64,000 nt of DNA from Klebsiella sp. RHBSTW-00484. Lineage in GTDB: Bacteria; Pseudomonadota; Gammaproteobacteria; Enterobacterales; Enterobacteriaceae. Positions 17,618-26,187 of this stretch are shown here, one piece after another. How positions within the stretch are numbered: position 1 is the first letter of the stretch; every line of letters starts with the position of its first letter. Below the pieces are notes generated by a model. The model had not been told where the DNA came from and did not search any database. It saw only the letters and a list, made by a program, of their open reading frames with translations. The translations under genes were made by a program, and so were the position numbers. The stretch spans positions 930,001-994,000 of the forward strand of contig NZ_CP055481.1 in assembly GCF_013705725.1 (NCBI RefSeq). The letters are read 5' to 3'.

Positions 17618-18555
17618 TCCGCGCACGGCGCTCTTGCAACACCGCTGGCTCAACCGCCTGCAGACCGGGCTGTTGGTCCTGACCCTGGTCGGGATCGCAG
17701 CCGCAGCAGGGAGACTGCCGTTTGGGGAAGGCTGCCTGTGGCTCGCGCTGTTTGCCGTTGCAGGTGCGTTGCTGCTGGAACCGGTAGCCGCGTCGGCGCT
17801 GAGCTTGCGCCTGTACCGCGTACGGGCCTTGCACCCGCAAGAAGCCCACAAGATGTGGGCCCTGTTGCGCGAGCTGCCCGCCCGTGCCGGTTTGCCCGCC
17901 ACGCCGGTGCCGCACTATGTGCCCAGTGCCGTCGTCAACGCCTTCGCCACCGGATCGAAGCAGGAGGCATCGATCGCCCTCACCGATGGCCTGCCTGCTG
18001 CGCAGCCTGAGCCCACGCGAGCTGGCGGGTGTGCTCGTGCACGAGGTCGCGCACATCGCTAATGAGGATCTGCGTGTCATGGGGCTGGCGGATTCCGACA
18101 GTCGCCTCACGAGCCTACTGGCCCTGATGGGACAGATCGCGATCCTGCTCAGCCTGCCCGCGCAGCTGGTTGGCGCGGCGGAGGTCTATTGGCCTGGTCT
18201 ATTGTTATTGGCCGCATCGCCCCAGCTCGCACAGCTCGGCTTGTCTCGCGTGCGTGAGTTCGACGCTGACCGCCTTGCGGCGGAACTGACTGGCGACCCG
18301 CAGGGGCTGGCGTCCGCGCTGGCGAAAATCGAGCGGGTCAGCCGCTCCTGGCGTGCCTGGCTATGGCCGGGATGGGGCAATCCCGAGCCCTCCTGCTTGC
18401 GCACGCGTCCGGCAACGCAAGAGCGCATCGCACGCCTGCTGACGTTGGCGCCTGGGCCAGCATCAGCGTTGCCACTCCGCGCGCCCCATTTTTTGCCGGA
18501 ATCCGCTTTGGCGACGCGCCCACCGCGCTGGCGCCCGAGCGGGCTGTGGCGCTGA
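17595..18555 (+). pseudogene. M48-family zinc metalloprotease, split by a 4-bp insertion
   Basis: The first frame (17595-about 17995) encodes two membrane segments and LRELPARAGLPATPVPHYVP and NAFATGSKQEASIALTDGL. The second frame (about 17996-18555) continues with LRSLSPRELAGVLVHEVAHI, which holds the zinc-binding HEVAH, and later SRVREFDADRLAAELTGDP with the third zinc ligand Glu. The break occurs at GGCCTGCCTGCTGCGC (about 17988-18003). An extra CCTG relative to the expected in-frame GGC-CTG-CTG-CGC explains it. The two halves otherwise form one full-length HtpX/M48-like protein. Whether the split is fixed in this family of loci, or whether the second half is translated separately, is not visible. 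Confidence 0.78.
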
Positions 18556-18579
18556 TTGCCCATCAACAGGAGACGTCTC

Positions 18580-19731
18580 ATGGCCTATCTCGACCCGTAC
18601 CAACGCCCCGCGCCGGACCGCTTCGTCCGGCGCGGGCTCTTCATCACCGCCTGCATTGCCGCGCTCATGCTGCTGTGGCAATTTCTGCCCGCCATCGAGG
18701 CATGGTTCAGTCCGCGCGAGGCAGCAGAACGCACCGTGATGGCGCGTGGCGATCTGGCGGCGGACGAGAAAACCACCATCGAACTGTTCGAAAAATCGCG
18801 CGCCTCGGTGGTCTACATCACCACCGCGCAATTAGTACGCGATGTCTGGACGCGCAACGTGTTCTCCGTGCCGCGCGGCACTGGCTCGGGCTTCATCTGG
18901 GACGACGCCGGCCACGTCGTCACCAACTTCCACGTCATCCAGGGCGCGTCCGAAGCCACCGTCAAACTGGCCGACGGCCGCGACTACCAGGCCGCGCTGG
19001 TGGGGACGAGCCCCGCGCACGACATCGCCGTGCTCAAGATCGGCGTCGGTTTCAAGCGCCCGCCGGCCGTGCCGGTCGGCACCAGTGCCGACCTCAAGGT
19101 GGGTCAGAAGGTGTTCGCTATCGGCAACCCCTTCGGCCTGGACTGGACGCTCACCACTGGTATCGTCTCCGCGCTCGACCGCTCGTTGCCGGGAGAAGCG
19201 GGCGGCCCGGCCATCGATCACCTGATCCAGACCGACGCCGCCATCAACCCCGGCAATTCCGGTGGCCCGCTGCTCGATTCGGCTGGGCGGCTGATCGGAA
19301 TCAATACCGCCATCTACAGTCCGTCTGGCGCCTCGGCCGGCATAGGCTTTGCGGTGCCGGTCGATACCGTCATGCGCGTGGTGCCGCAACTCATAAAGAC
19401 CGGCAAGTACATCCGTCCGGCGCTGGGCATCGAGGTGGATGAGCAGCTCAACGCGCGTCTGCAGGCGCTGACCGGCAGTAAGGGCGTATTCGTATTGCGC
19501 GTGACGCCGGGCTCGGCGGCGCACAGGGCCGGGCTCGTCGGCGTCGAGGTCACCGCAGGCGGCATCGTGCCCGGCGATCGCGTTATCAGCATCGACGGTA
19601 TCGCCGTCGACGACGTCACCACATTACAGGCCCGGCTAGACGACAAGAACGTTGGAGATGTTGTGGTCTTGTTAGTGGAGCGGGCCGGCAAGACTCGCGA
19701 GATGCTTGTGGAACTACAACCGGGAGTTTGA
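18580..19731 (+). CDS. degP: DegP/DegQ-type periplasmic serine protease with one PDZ domain
   Basis: A 383-residue HtrA-family protease. An N-terminal signal anchor (GLFITACIAALMLLWQFLPA) is followed by a trypsin-like domain with catalytic triad His118 (in VVTNFHVIQGA), Asp148 (AHDIAVLKI) and Ser227 (NPGNSGGPLLD). A single PDZ domain fills about 285-380 (GVFVLRVTPGSAAHRAGLVG). With one PDZ it is closer to DegS/DegQ-like family members than to two-PDZ E. coli DegP. It would degrade misfolded envelope proteins. AGGAGA precedes ATG 18580. It is the last gene of the stress locus; a CCCTAGCTAGGG palindrome follows at 19800-19811. Confidence 0.94.
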   Translation: MAYLDPYQRPAPDRFVRRGLFITACIAALMLLWQFLPAIEAWFSPREAAERTVMARGDLAADEKTTIELFEKSRASVVYITTAQLVRDVWTRNVFSVPRGTGSGFIWDDAGHVVTNFHVIQGASEATVKLADGRDYQAALVGTSPAHDIAVLKIGVGFKRPPAVPVGTSADLKVGQKVFAIGNPFGLDWTLTTGIVSALDRSLPGEAGGPAIDHLIQTDAAINPGNSGGPLLDSAGRLIGINTAIYSPSGASAGIGFAVPVDTVMRVVPQLIKTGKYIRPALGIEVDEQLNARLQALTGSKGVFVLRVTPGSAAHRAGLVGVEVTAGGIVPGDRVISIDGIAVDDVTTLQARLDDKNVGDVVVLLVERAGKTREMLVELQPGV

Positions 19732-19955
19732 TGGAAAGTGGGTCATGGATCTGCACAGCGAAGCAGCCAAGCGACTTCAGCCTTGCGCCGAACTACGAGC
19801 CCTAGCTAGGGATGGTCTGAAGTAGCCCTGTATTTCCGGCTGACTTCAGCCACTGCTGATTTTGAAAGCGGTGAACCGATCAAAAACGATCGGATCACCC
19901 GCTCATTTCGGTGCTTTCAGCCGTCGCGAGCACCTTGCGACGGCCATTTTCCGCA
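19732..19955. other. Right border spacer of the stress locus
   Basis: No gene is convincing here. The stretch contains the palindrome CCCTAGCTAGGG (19800-19811), repeated CTTCAGCC motifs (19777, 19850, 19916) and the palindromic CCGATCAAAAACGATCGG (19878-19895). Some of this is probably the end of the neighbouring IS5-family element; no terminal repeat could be fixed. Confidence 0.3.
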
Positions 19956-20936
19956 TTACAGGCGCACCTCTCCTGCGCTTGCCAGCAAATGTCGGCGGGC
20001 CATCCATAGGTTCGACAGGGCAAACAGCGTCACCAGTTGTGCAGTGTTCCTCACCAGCCCTCGGAAACGTACCTTGGTGTAGCCGAACTGCCGCTTGATC
20101 ACGCGAAACGGGGGCTCTACCTTCGCTCGCACTTGCGCCTTGGCCTTCTCGATCTTGCGCTTGGCTTTGTACAGGGCGCTGCGTTTATCGAGCATCTTGT
20201 AGGTGCTGCGGCGTGCTGCGACCTGCCAGATCACTTCTCGGTCGGCATGCTCGGAGCGCTTTTCGACGCCTGTGTAGCCGTCATCGGCGCAGACGACGTT
20301 CTCGTCGCCGTGCAGCAGTTTGTCGACCTGGGTGACATCCGCCACGGTGGCTGCCGTGCCCACCACGCTGTGTACCAGCCCCGATTCATCATCAACGCCG
20401 ATGTGCGCCTTCATGCCAAAGTAATACTGGTTCCCCTTCTTGGTCTGGTGCATTTCCGGGTCGCGCTTGCCGTCCTGGTTCTTGGTTGAACTGGGCGCGT
20501 GGATCAGCGTGGCATCGGCGATAGTGCCCTGGCGCAGCGACAGACCGCGATCCCCCAGGTAGCCATTGATCACACAGAGGATGCCGGCTGCCAGCTCATG
20601 TTTCTCCAGCAGACGACGGAAGTTGAGGATGGTAGTTTCGTCAGGAATACGCTCCAGGCTCAGCCCGGCGAACTGACGTAGGATGGTCGTCTCGTACAGC
20701 GCTTCTTCCATGGCCGGATCGCTGTAGCCGAACCAGTTCTGCATCAGATGGATACGCAGCATCGCCATCAAGGGATACGCCGGGCGACCACCTTCGCCTT
20801 TCGGATAATGCGGTTCGATCAGGGCAATCAGCCCTTTTCACGGCACCACCTGATCCATCTCGATCAGGAACAGTTCCTTGCGGGTCTGCTTGCCCTTGCC
20901 GGCATACTCGGCGTCGGCGAAGGTCATCTGCTTCAT
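19956..20936 (-). pseudogene. IS5-family transposase with an in-frame stop codon
   Basis: A DDE transposase of the IS5 superfamily. The frame from ATG 20936 (M-K-Q-M-T-F-A-D-A-E-Y) to 19956 is continuous except for a TGA at 20840-20838 in ...EMDQVVP-stop-KGLIAL. The expected codon is Trp (TGG), so this looks like a single-base nonsense change. Downstream are AMLRIHLMQNWFGYSDPAME, KAHIGVDDESGLVHSV and a basic C terminus. A shortened protein could start at TTG 20771 but would lack the N-terminal domain. It sits between degP and an IS3-family remnant at the right border of the cargo block. Confidence 0.8.
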
Positions 20937-21003
20937 GGAAGAACTCGGGTGGCGGGATCAGCGTATTTTGGACTGCCCCCACGCCCGTAGACAAATTCTG
21001 TCC

Positions 21004-21930
21004 TCACGATGAGGCCTGTTCGAAGGCCTCCGGACTGGCGCCGCCGAGGTGACTGTGGCGACGGGCCCGGTTGTAGAACACTTCAATGTAATTGAAGATA
21101 TCCGGCCGGGCCAGATCCCGAGTTTTGTATATTCTCTTCCTGATGCGTTCTTTTTTCAGTGAACTGAAGAACGATTCGGCCACCGCATTATCATGGCAGT
21201 TGCCACGCCGGCTCATGCTCGGTGCAAGGTTATTGGCCCGGCAGCAGCTCTGCCAGTCGTTACTGCCGTACTGACTACCTTGATCGCGATGTACGATGAC
21301 CTCGCCGTCTGGGTTTCGGCGCCAGACCGCCATCATCAGCGCGTCGAGCGCCAGTTCGCGTGAGAGAGTGGGGTTTATCGACCAGCCGACCACATTACGG
21401 GCGAAGAGATCGATAACCACCGCCAGACACAGCCAGCCCTGCCAGGTGCGGATATAAGTAATATCGGTGATTGGCCCGGACAACGGTAAACTGCCGCTGC
21501 ACACGATTAGGCGCAACCACTAAAGGTCGGCCAGCGATACGACGCGGAGCTTTATAGCCGCGCACGGCTTTAATCCGGTTCAATTGCATAATACGACCCA
21601 CCCGGTTTTTACCGCAGATTTCCCCGATTTCGTTCAGGTCGCCATGAACCCGGCGGTAACCGTATACGCCTCCGCTCAGTGAATAGGAGTCACGGATAAG
21701 CGTCAGCAGACGCTGGCTATCTTTATCACGCGCCGAGGCAGGGTCATGCAGCCACGCATAGAACCCGGCCCGGGCGACATTCAGTACCCGACACATCGTC
21801 ATCACACCCCATACAGTTCGGTGCTCATTGATAAAGCGGTACTTCAGTCGGGCTCCCTTGCAAAGTACCGCGCGCCCTTTTTCAGGATATACCGTTCTTC
21901 TTCGGTGCATTTTAGTTGCGCCCGGAGTTT
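21004..21930 (-). pseudogene. IS3-family element (orfA end plus orfB), truncated by IS1 and frameshifted
   Basis: Minus strand. The first part (about 21926-21847) encodes an orfA C terminus, AQLKCTEEERYILKKGARYF. OrfB follows: KYRFINEHRTVWGVMTMCRV, then GVYGYRRVHGDL. The catalytic half (ITDITYIRTWQGW, VIVHRDQGSQY, SRRGNCHDNAVAESFFSSLK) is in another frame. The switch is near 21465-21475, where VVRANH jumps directly to T-D-I-T-Y-I; an 11-base loss of the usual W-V-region would explain it. The 5' end is cut at 21930 by the complete IS1. It is a different IS3-group member from the one at 650-3665. Confidence 0.78.
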
Positions 21931-21985
21931 GGTAATGCTGCCAACTTACTGATTTAGTGTATGATGGTGATTTTAAGGTGCTTGC

Positions 21986-22261
21986 GTGGCTTCCATTTCC
22001 ATCAGATGTCCTTCCTGCTCCGCTACTGAAGGCGTGGTGCGTAACGGCAAAAGCACTGCCGGACATCAGCGCTATCTCTGCTCTCATTGCCGTAAAACAT
22101 GGCAACTACAGTTCACTTACACCGCCTCTCAGCCCGGTACGCACCAGAAAATCATTGATATGGCCATGAATGGCGTCGGATGTCGCGCCAGTGCACGCAT
22201 TATGGGCGTTGGCCTCAACACGGTTTTACGTCACTTAAAAAACTCAGGCCGCAGTCGGTAA
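21986..22261 (+). CDS. insA: IS1 InsA, DNA-binding repressor/transposase N-terminal part
   Basis: A 91-residue protein with a zinc-finger (C-P-S-C and C-S-H-C) and an HTH ([20 protein letters not shown]). It starts at GTG. InsA binds the IS1 ends and represses transposition. A frameshift at the A-rich TTAAAAAACTC site near its end (about 22236-22246) joins it to insB to yield the active InsAB' transposase. Confidence 0.93.
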   Translation: MASISIRCPSCSATEGVVRNGKSTAGHQRYLCSHCRKTWQLQFTYTASQPGTHQKIIDMAMNGVGCRASARIMGVGLNTVLRHLKNSGRSR

Positions 22262-22683
22262 CCTCGCGCATACAACCGGGCAGTGATGTGATTGTCTGCG
22301 CTGAAATGGACGAACAGTGGGGCTACGTCGGTGCTAAATCACGTCAGCGCTGGCTGTTTTACGCGTATGACAGGATACGGAGGACGGTTGTGGCGCACGT
22401 CTTCGGTGAACGCACTCTGGCCACACTGGAGCGTCTTCTGAGCCTGCTGTCGGCCTTTGAGGTCGTGGTATGGATGACGGATGGCTGGCCGCTGTATGAA
22501 TCCCGCCTGAAGGGAAAGCTGCACGTTATCAGCAAGCGTTACACTCAGCGCATTGAGCGACATAACCTGAATCTGAGACAACATCTGGCAAGGCTGGGAC
22601 GGAAGTCACTGTCGTTCTCAAAATCGGTGGAGCTGCATGGCAAGGTCATCGGGCATTATCTGAACATAAAACACTATCAGTAA
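22180..22683 (+). CDS. insB: IS1 InsB, catalytic part of the transposase
   Basis: A 167-codon frame overlapping insA and carrying the catalytic DDE domain: [20 protein letters not shown] (first Asp), [16 protein letters not shown] (second Asp) and [20 protein letters not shown] (Glu, with the typical R-I-E-R-x-N). Active enzyme is the InsA-InsB fusion produced by -1 frameshifting. The gene reads intact, so this IS1 could be functional. Confidence 0.93.
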   Translation: MSRQCTHYGRWPQHGFTSLKKLRPQSVTSRIQPGSDVIVCAEMDEQWGYVGAKSRQRWLFYAYDRIRRTVVAHVFGERTLATLERLLSLLSAFEVVVWMTDGWPLYESRLKGKLHVISKRYTQRIERHNLNLRQHLARLGRKSLSFSKSVELHGKVIGHYLNIKHYQ

Positions 22684-22816
22684 GTTGGAGTCATTACCGT
22701 GAATGAAAGACCAATTAAGATAATTGATAGCGATTATTGTTAACGTCAGCGCAAGTTTGTGGATGTTGCTAACTTGTCATGTATACGTAGTATAAAAAAA
22801 TAAGATCATCATTTTT

Positions 22817-22841
22817 ACGCTCCCGCTCGGGGGCGTTTTTT
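22817..22841 (+). terminator. Rho-independent terminator upstream of the helicase gene
   Basis: ACGCTCCCG and CGGGGGCGT pair around a short loop and are followed by TTTTTT. It would end transcription entering from IS1 or from the deleted conjugative-element genes to its left. Confidence 0.75.
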
Positions 22842-22932
22842 ATCTTTGAAAAAAGGGATCTGGTTTTTTCTCGAAGTGCACGCTTCCCGCTGTCAGGCTG
22901 TTTTTTTACATCTGCTGCTGCGGGAGAACACA

Positions 22933-24441
22933 GTGACCTGGAAAACAACAGCCGAACAAAACGCCATCATCGAGTGGAAGGGCAATCATCTCGTGGTGAA
23001 TGCCTTTGCCGGTACAGGTAAAACCTCCACTTTAGTGAGTTACGCTGAAGCCAACCCGGAAAGTAAAATGCTTTACCTCGCCTATAATCGCGCTGTGCGG
23101 GATGAGGCTGAACGCAAATTCCCCTATAACGTAGAGTGTAAAACGTCGCATCAGCTTGCATGGGCCCGTTTCGGCAAACATTTCCGTGACCGGCTGACAG
23201 CCAGTCTGCGCATTACGGATGTGGCCAGAAAGCTCAATACCCGCCACTGGGCGCTGGCGCGGCTGGCGCTCAGCGGGCTGAACATGTTCCTCTGCAGTGC
23301 TGACCCCGAGCCGGGGCTGATACATCTGCCGTCTGAGGATGATCGCCACGGTCTCGATGCCGGTAAAATTCTGGGGGCAATACAAATCCTCTGGTATGAA
23401 ATGAGCCGTACTGATTCAGTCTTTCCCGTCACGCACGACACCTACCTTAAACTGTTCCAGCTCTCTCATCCTGACCTGTCAAAACGCTGGGACACCATCC
23501 TCTTCGACGAGGCACAGGACGCCAATCCGGTGACCAGTGCATTTGTACTGAATCAGCCCTGCCGGGTCATTCTGGTCGGCGACCGTTACCAGCAGATATA
23601 CCGGTTTCGGGGGGCAGATAATGCACTGAGTGCCCCGCAGCTGGTGCAGGCAGACCGGTTGTGGCTGACAGCGAGTTTTCGGTTTGGCCCTGAGGTCGCG
23701 CGGATGGCCAACATCCTGCTTGAACGTGCCGGAGAGGAAAAGCGCGTGACAGGTAACGGGGGGCAGGATGCTGTCGTCAGCAGCCTTCCGGCAGGGGCTG
23801 AGCATATTGCTGTACTGAGCCGGACGGTATCCGGCGTGATCGGCAGTGCCCTGACGGCGAGCCTTATGGAGAAAAATGTCTTCTGGGTCGGGGGGATTGA
23901 AGGCTACAAAACAGAGGAGCTGGAAAACCTGTACTGGTTCTCCGCCGATATGCCTGAAAAGATGCAGTCCCCGCGCCTCAGCCGGGACTACCGGGATTTT
24001 GATGAATACTGCTCAATAGCAAAAGCCACACAGGACGTGGAGATGAACCAGGCCATTCGTCTTCTCGATGACTTTTTCCCACTACCGCAAAAGCTGGCCA
24101 TCATGCGCCGTCAGGTGGTAACCCATGAGAAAGACGCTCAGGTCACGGTTTCAACCGCACACCGCAGCAAAGGGCTGGAATGGCCGGTGGTAATGCTGAG
24201 TGAGGATTTTACTGACATTACCGACCCGCTTCTTTCGCAGGATGAGCGGCAGGATGAGACTAACCTGCTGTACGTGGCTGTCACCCGGGCCAGAAGAACG
24301 CTTGTGCTTAACGAACTGATGCGCTGGCTGAGCGATGAAGGCGGGAAAAACCGCGAGACGACGCACGAAACCGTAACGTCCGGAAATGGAGAGAGCGCCG
24401 ACAGGCACGAAGAAACGGGAAAAACTTCTGAGAGTGAGTAA
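22933..24441 (+). CDS. UvrD-like superfamily 1 DNA helicase of an integrative element
   Basis: About 502 residues from GTG 22933, preferred over ATG 22846 because CGGGAG precedes it and the motif-I region starts soon after. SF1 motifs are complete: NAFAGTGKTSTL (I), LFDEAQDANP (II), VGDRYQQIYRFRGA (III), LTASFRFGPEVA (IV), VSTAHRSKGLEWPVV (V) and LLYVAVTRARRTLVL (VI). The protein is shorter than UvrD/Rep, with reduced insertions. A helicase of this type next to a TraI-like gene and a recombinase is a common terminal module of SPI-7/pKLC102-like conjugative elements, where it may aid transfer or post-transfer replication. Confidence 0.88.
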   Translation: MTWKTTAEQNAIIEWKGNHLVVNAFAGTGKTSTLVSYAEANPESKMLYLAYNRAVRDEAERKFPYNVECKTSHQLAWARFGKHFRDRLTASLRITDVARKLNTRHWALARLALSGLNMFLCSADPEPGLIHLPSEDDRHGLDAGKILGAIQILWYEMSRTDSVFPVTHDTYLKLFQLSHPDLSKRWDTILFDEAQDANPVTSAFVLNQPCRVILVGDRYQQIYRFRGADNALSAPQLVQADRLWLTASFRFGPEVARMANILLERAGEEKRVTGNGGQDAVVSSLPAGAEHIAVLSRTVSGVIGSALTASLMEKNVFWVGGIEGYKTEELENLYWFSADMPEKMQSPRLSRDYRDFDEYCSIAKATQDVEMNQAIRLLDDFFPLPQKLAIMRRQVVTHEKDAQVTVSTAHRSKGLEWPVVMLSEDFTDITDPLLSQDERQDETNLLYVAVTRARRTLVLNELMRWLSDEGGKNRETTHETVTSGNGESADRHEETGKTSESE

Positions 24442-24507
24442 CTGGTTTTTTATGGTGAAGCGCGGGGAGTGTCACAACACTGGGCAGCCCTATACCAGGA
24501 GAAAATC

Positions 24508-26127
24508 ATGCGCGACAGAATCAGGACCCTTAGGTTTCTGTTTTCAAAAGGTGAACCGGAACCAGCACATCATGTATCCGCTGTCACACCTGCCGGCTAC
24601 CACACTCCGCGTACGGTCGATACGCTGTGCTGTAGTCCGTTGAGAAAAACCTGCCTGCAACAAATATGGGAAAACAGCTCACTTCCGGCGGATGTTTATC
24701 ACCGGTTTTATATAACGCCACTGCATGGCTTACTGGCCAGGGTACAGAATGTGCCGGCAACACAGCAGGGAAGGTGGTCGCAGTCAGACGGCTTCGGGGA
24801 CCTTACGCTGCAGTTCACAACCTGTGCGGTCAGACTGGCCAAAGGATACATGTTTCCACCCGGAGCTGCGCCAGAAGAGCAGGCAGAGCAAAACGTGATG
24901 TGGAATGCAGTCATTTTCTGGTCTGCACTGTTCTGGCATTTGCCGCTCCTGGCGTCTCTGGAGGGTGAGCTGCTTGATGGTAAAAGCTGGCTTCCGGGAA
25001 TAACCGTTCCGGACTCACCTTATCGATTTCGCTTCCGGGAAGCTGACAACTCCTCAGCTTTTGCAGCGCTGGCAGCAGGACAACTTGTGCCAGCAGAGGC
25101 GACAGGATGGCTGGCAGAAAATCCCGAAGCTCTGGGCAATCTTACCGGGGCCTTATGGAACCAGCATCCGGCGATGCCACTTATTAGAAGCTTAATGAAG
25201 CAAGCTGCTGAAAAGGTGGAATCGCCTTCGCTGGAGGTATCCGGGGCAAATGAGAAAGTTAACACCCTCATAGAGCCGGCCCTTTCAGTTACGCAAACGC
25301 CGTCTGATCAAGAGATTGAATCAGAACCGTCAGTAGAAGCAAAACTTAAAACTGCATCGCCAGAAGTTCCAGATTTGCAGGGTATTCAACTCGCATCTTC
25401 TATTGCACCGGTGCCGATGGCTGATGACAGCAATCTCGTCAGCAATGAAAAGGCAGGCGAGATTACGGAATGTGATCCAAACGAAACAGAGAAGGCTGAT
25501 ACAGAGATGCTGCTAAGTCTGTTCAGTGCAATTGCAGAGCCTGATATGACCGGGACTGAAGCATGTGATGAAGAGCCTTCAATCAGTACGAGAGCAGAAA
25601 GTGTGCCAGAATTTTCCCCCCTTAATGAACTAAGTCCCGAAGCTGATAAGCCTGAGATAAATCAGACAGTAGCAGAAGACTCTTTCCCTGAACGCGCTGT
25701 AGAGGATAACATCCCTTTACACAGCATTAACATTGACGCACAAAAAACAGTGATAAAAAAACAGACTGGCACTGAATTTGTCAGGTGGCTTTCTGAAGGA
25801 CTTAAGAGCAAGCGAATTGATATTAATCAGCCTGATTCGAGGGCGCATGCAGTTGCAGGGTTCATCTTTCTCAGGGTTCCGGACATATTTTATCTTTACA
25901 TCAGAGAAAGCGGAGCAGAGCTAAGCAGGGATTCCATACAAATTGAATTTGAGAAGCTGCATATTCACAGGGTGCGCAGGGGAGAGCGTTTTATTAAAGC
26001 AAAACTGTACCACTCGCCTGGCAAAGAAGGCACGTTTAAACCTGTAAGTGGATATCTTGTCAAGACTACACACCTTTTCAGAGGGGCGTCTTCCCCTGAA
26101 GACAGCGGGCTTCTGTCTTTCCTGTGA
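24508..26127 (+). CDS. TraI/MobH-like protein with a degenerate N-terminal domain
   Basis: About 539 residues from ATG 24508 (CAGGAGA upstream). Residues about 55-195 occupy the place of the TraI_2 (MobH relaxase) domain, with YITPLHGLLARVQNV and AVIFWSALFWHLPLLASLEG, but the usual H-H-x-x-x-G-G-L-L-x-H and H-D metal ligands are mostly missing. A low-complexity acidic linker spans about 245-425. The C-terminal part (TGTEFVRWLSEGLKSKRIDI, AVAGFIFLRVPDIFYLYI) fits TraI_2_C. MobH relaxases nick at oriT; this one may have lost catalysis and act as an accessory, or the true relaxase may lie elsewhere. It sits between the helicase and the recombinase. Confidence 0.72.
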   Translation: MRDRIRTLRFLFSKGEPEPAHHVSAVTPAGYHTPRTVDTLCCSPLRKTCLQQIWENSSLPADVYHRFYITPLHGLLARVQNVPATQQGRWSQSDGFGDLTLQFTTCAVRLAKGYMFPPGAAPEEQAEQNVMWNAVIFWSALFWHLPLLASLEGELLDGKSWLPGITVPDSPYRFRFREADNSSAFAALAAGQLVPAEATGWLAENPEALGNLTGALWNQHPAMPLIRSLMKQAAEKVESPSLEVSGANEKVNTLIEPALSVTQTPSDQEIESEPSVEAKLKTASPEVPDLQGIQLASSIAPVPMADDSNLVSNEKAGEITECDPNETEKADTEMLLSLFSAIAEPDMTGTEACDEEPSISTRAESVPEFSPLNELSPEADKPEINQTVAEDSFPERAVEDNIPLHSINIDAQKTVIKKQTGTEFVRWLSEGLKSKRIDINQPDSRAHAVAGFIFLRVPDIFYLYIRESGAELSRDSIQIEFEKLHIHRVRRGERFIKAKLYHSPGKEGTFKPVSGYLVKTTHLFRGASSPEDSGLLSFL

Positions 26128-26187
26128 AGGAGGGGCAGTCCATGAGGGCCCTTAAGGGCAGCTTGATTTAGAAAAAGGAAATGCTGT

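Larger units (their letters stand above)
21931..22698 (+). mobile_element. IS1, complete (768 bp)
   Basis: The element runs from GGTAATGCTGCCAACTTACT to its imperfect inverted match AGTAAGTTGGAGTCATTACC, exactly 768 bp. The 8-9 bases on either side (CCGGAGTTT on the left, GTGAATGAA on the right) are not alike, so the expected target duplication is missing. This copy therefore marks a deletion or recombination junction between the cargo block and the conjugative-element module, rather than a simple insertion. Confidence 0.95.
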
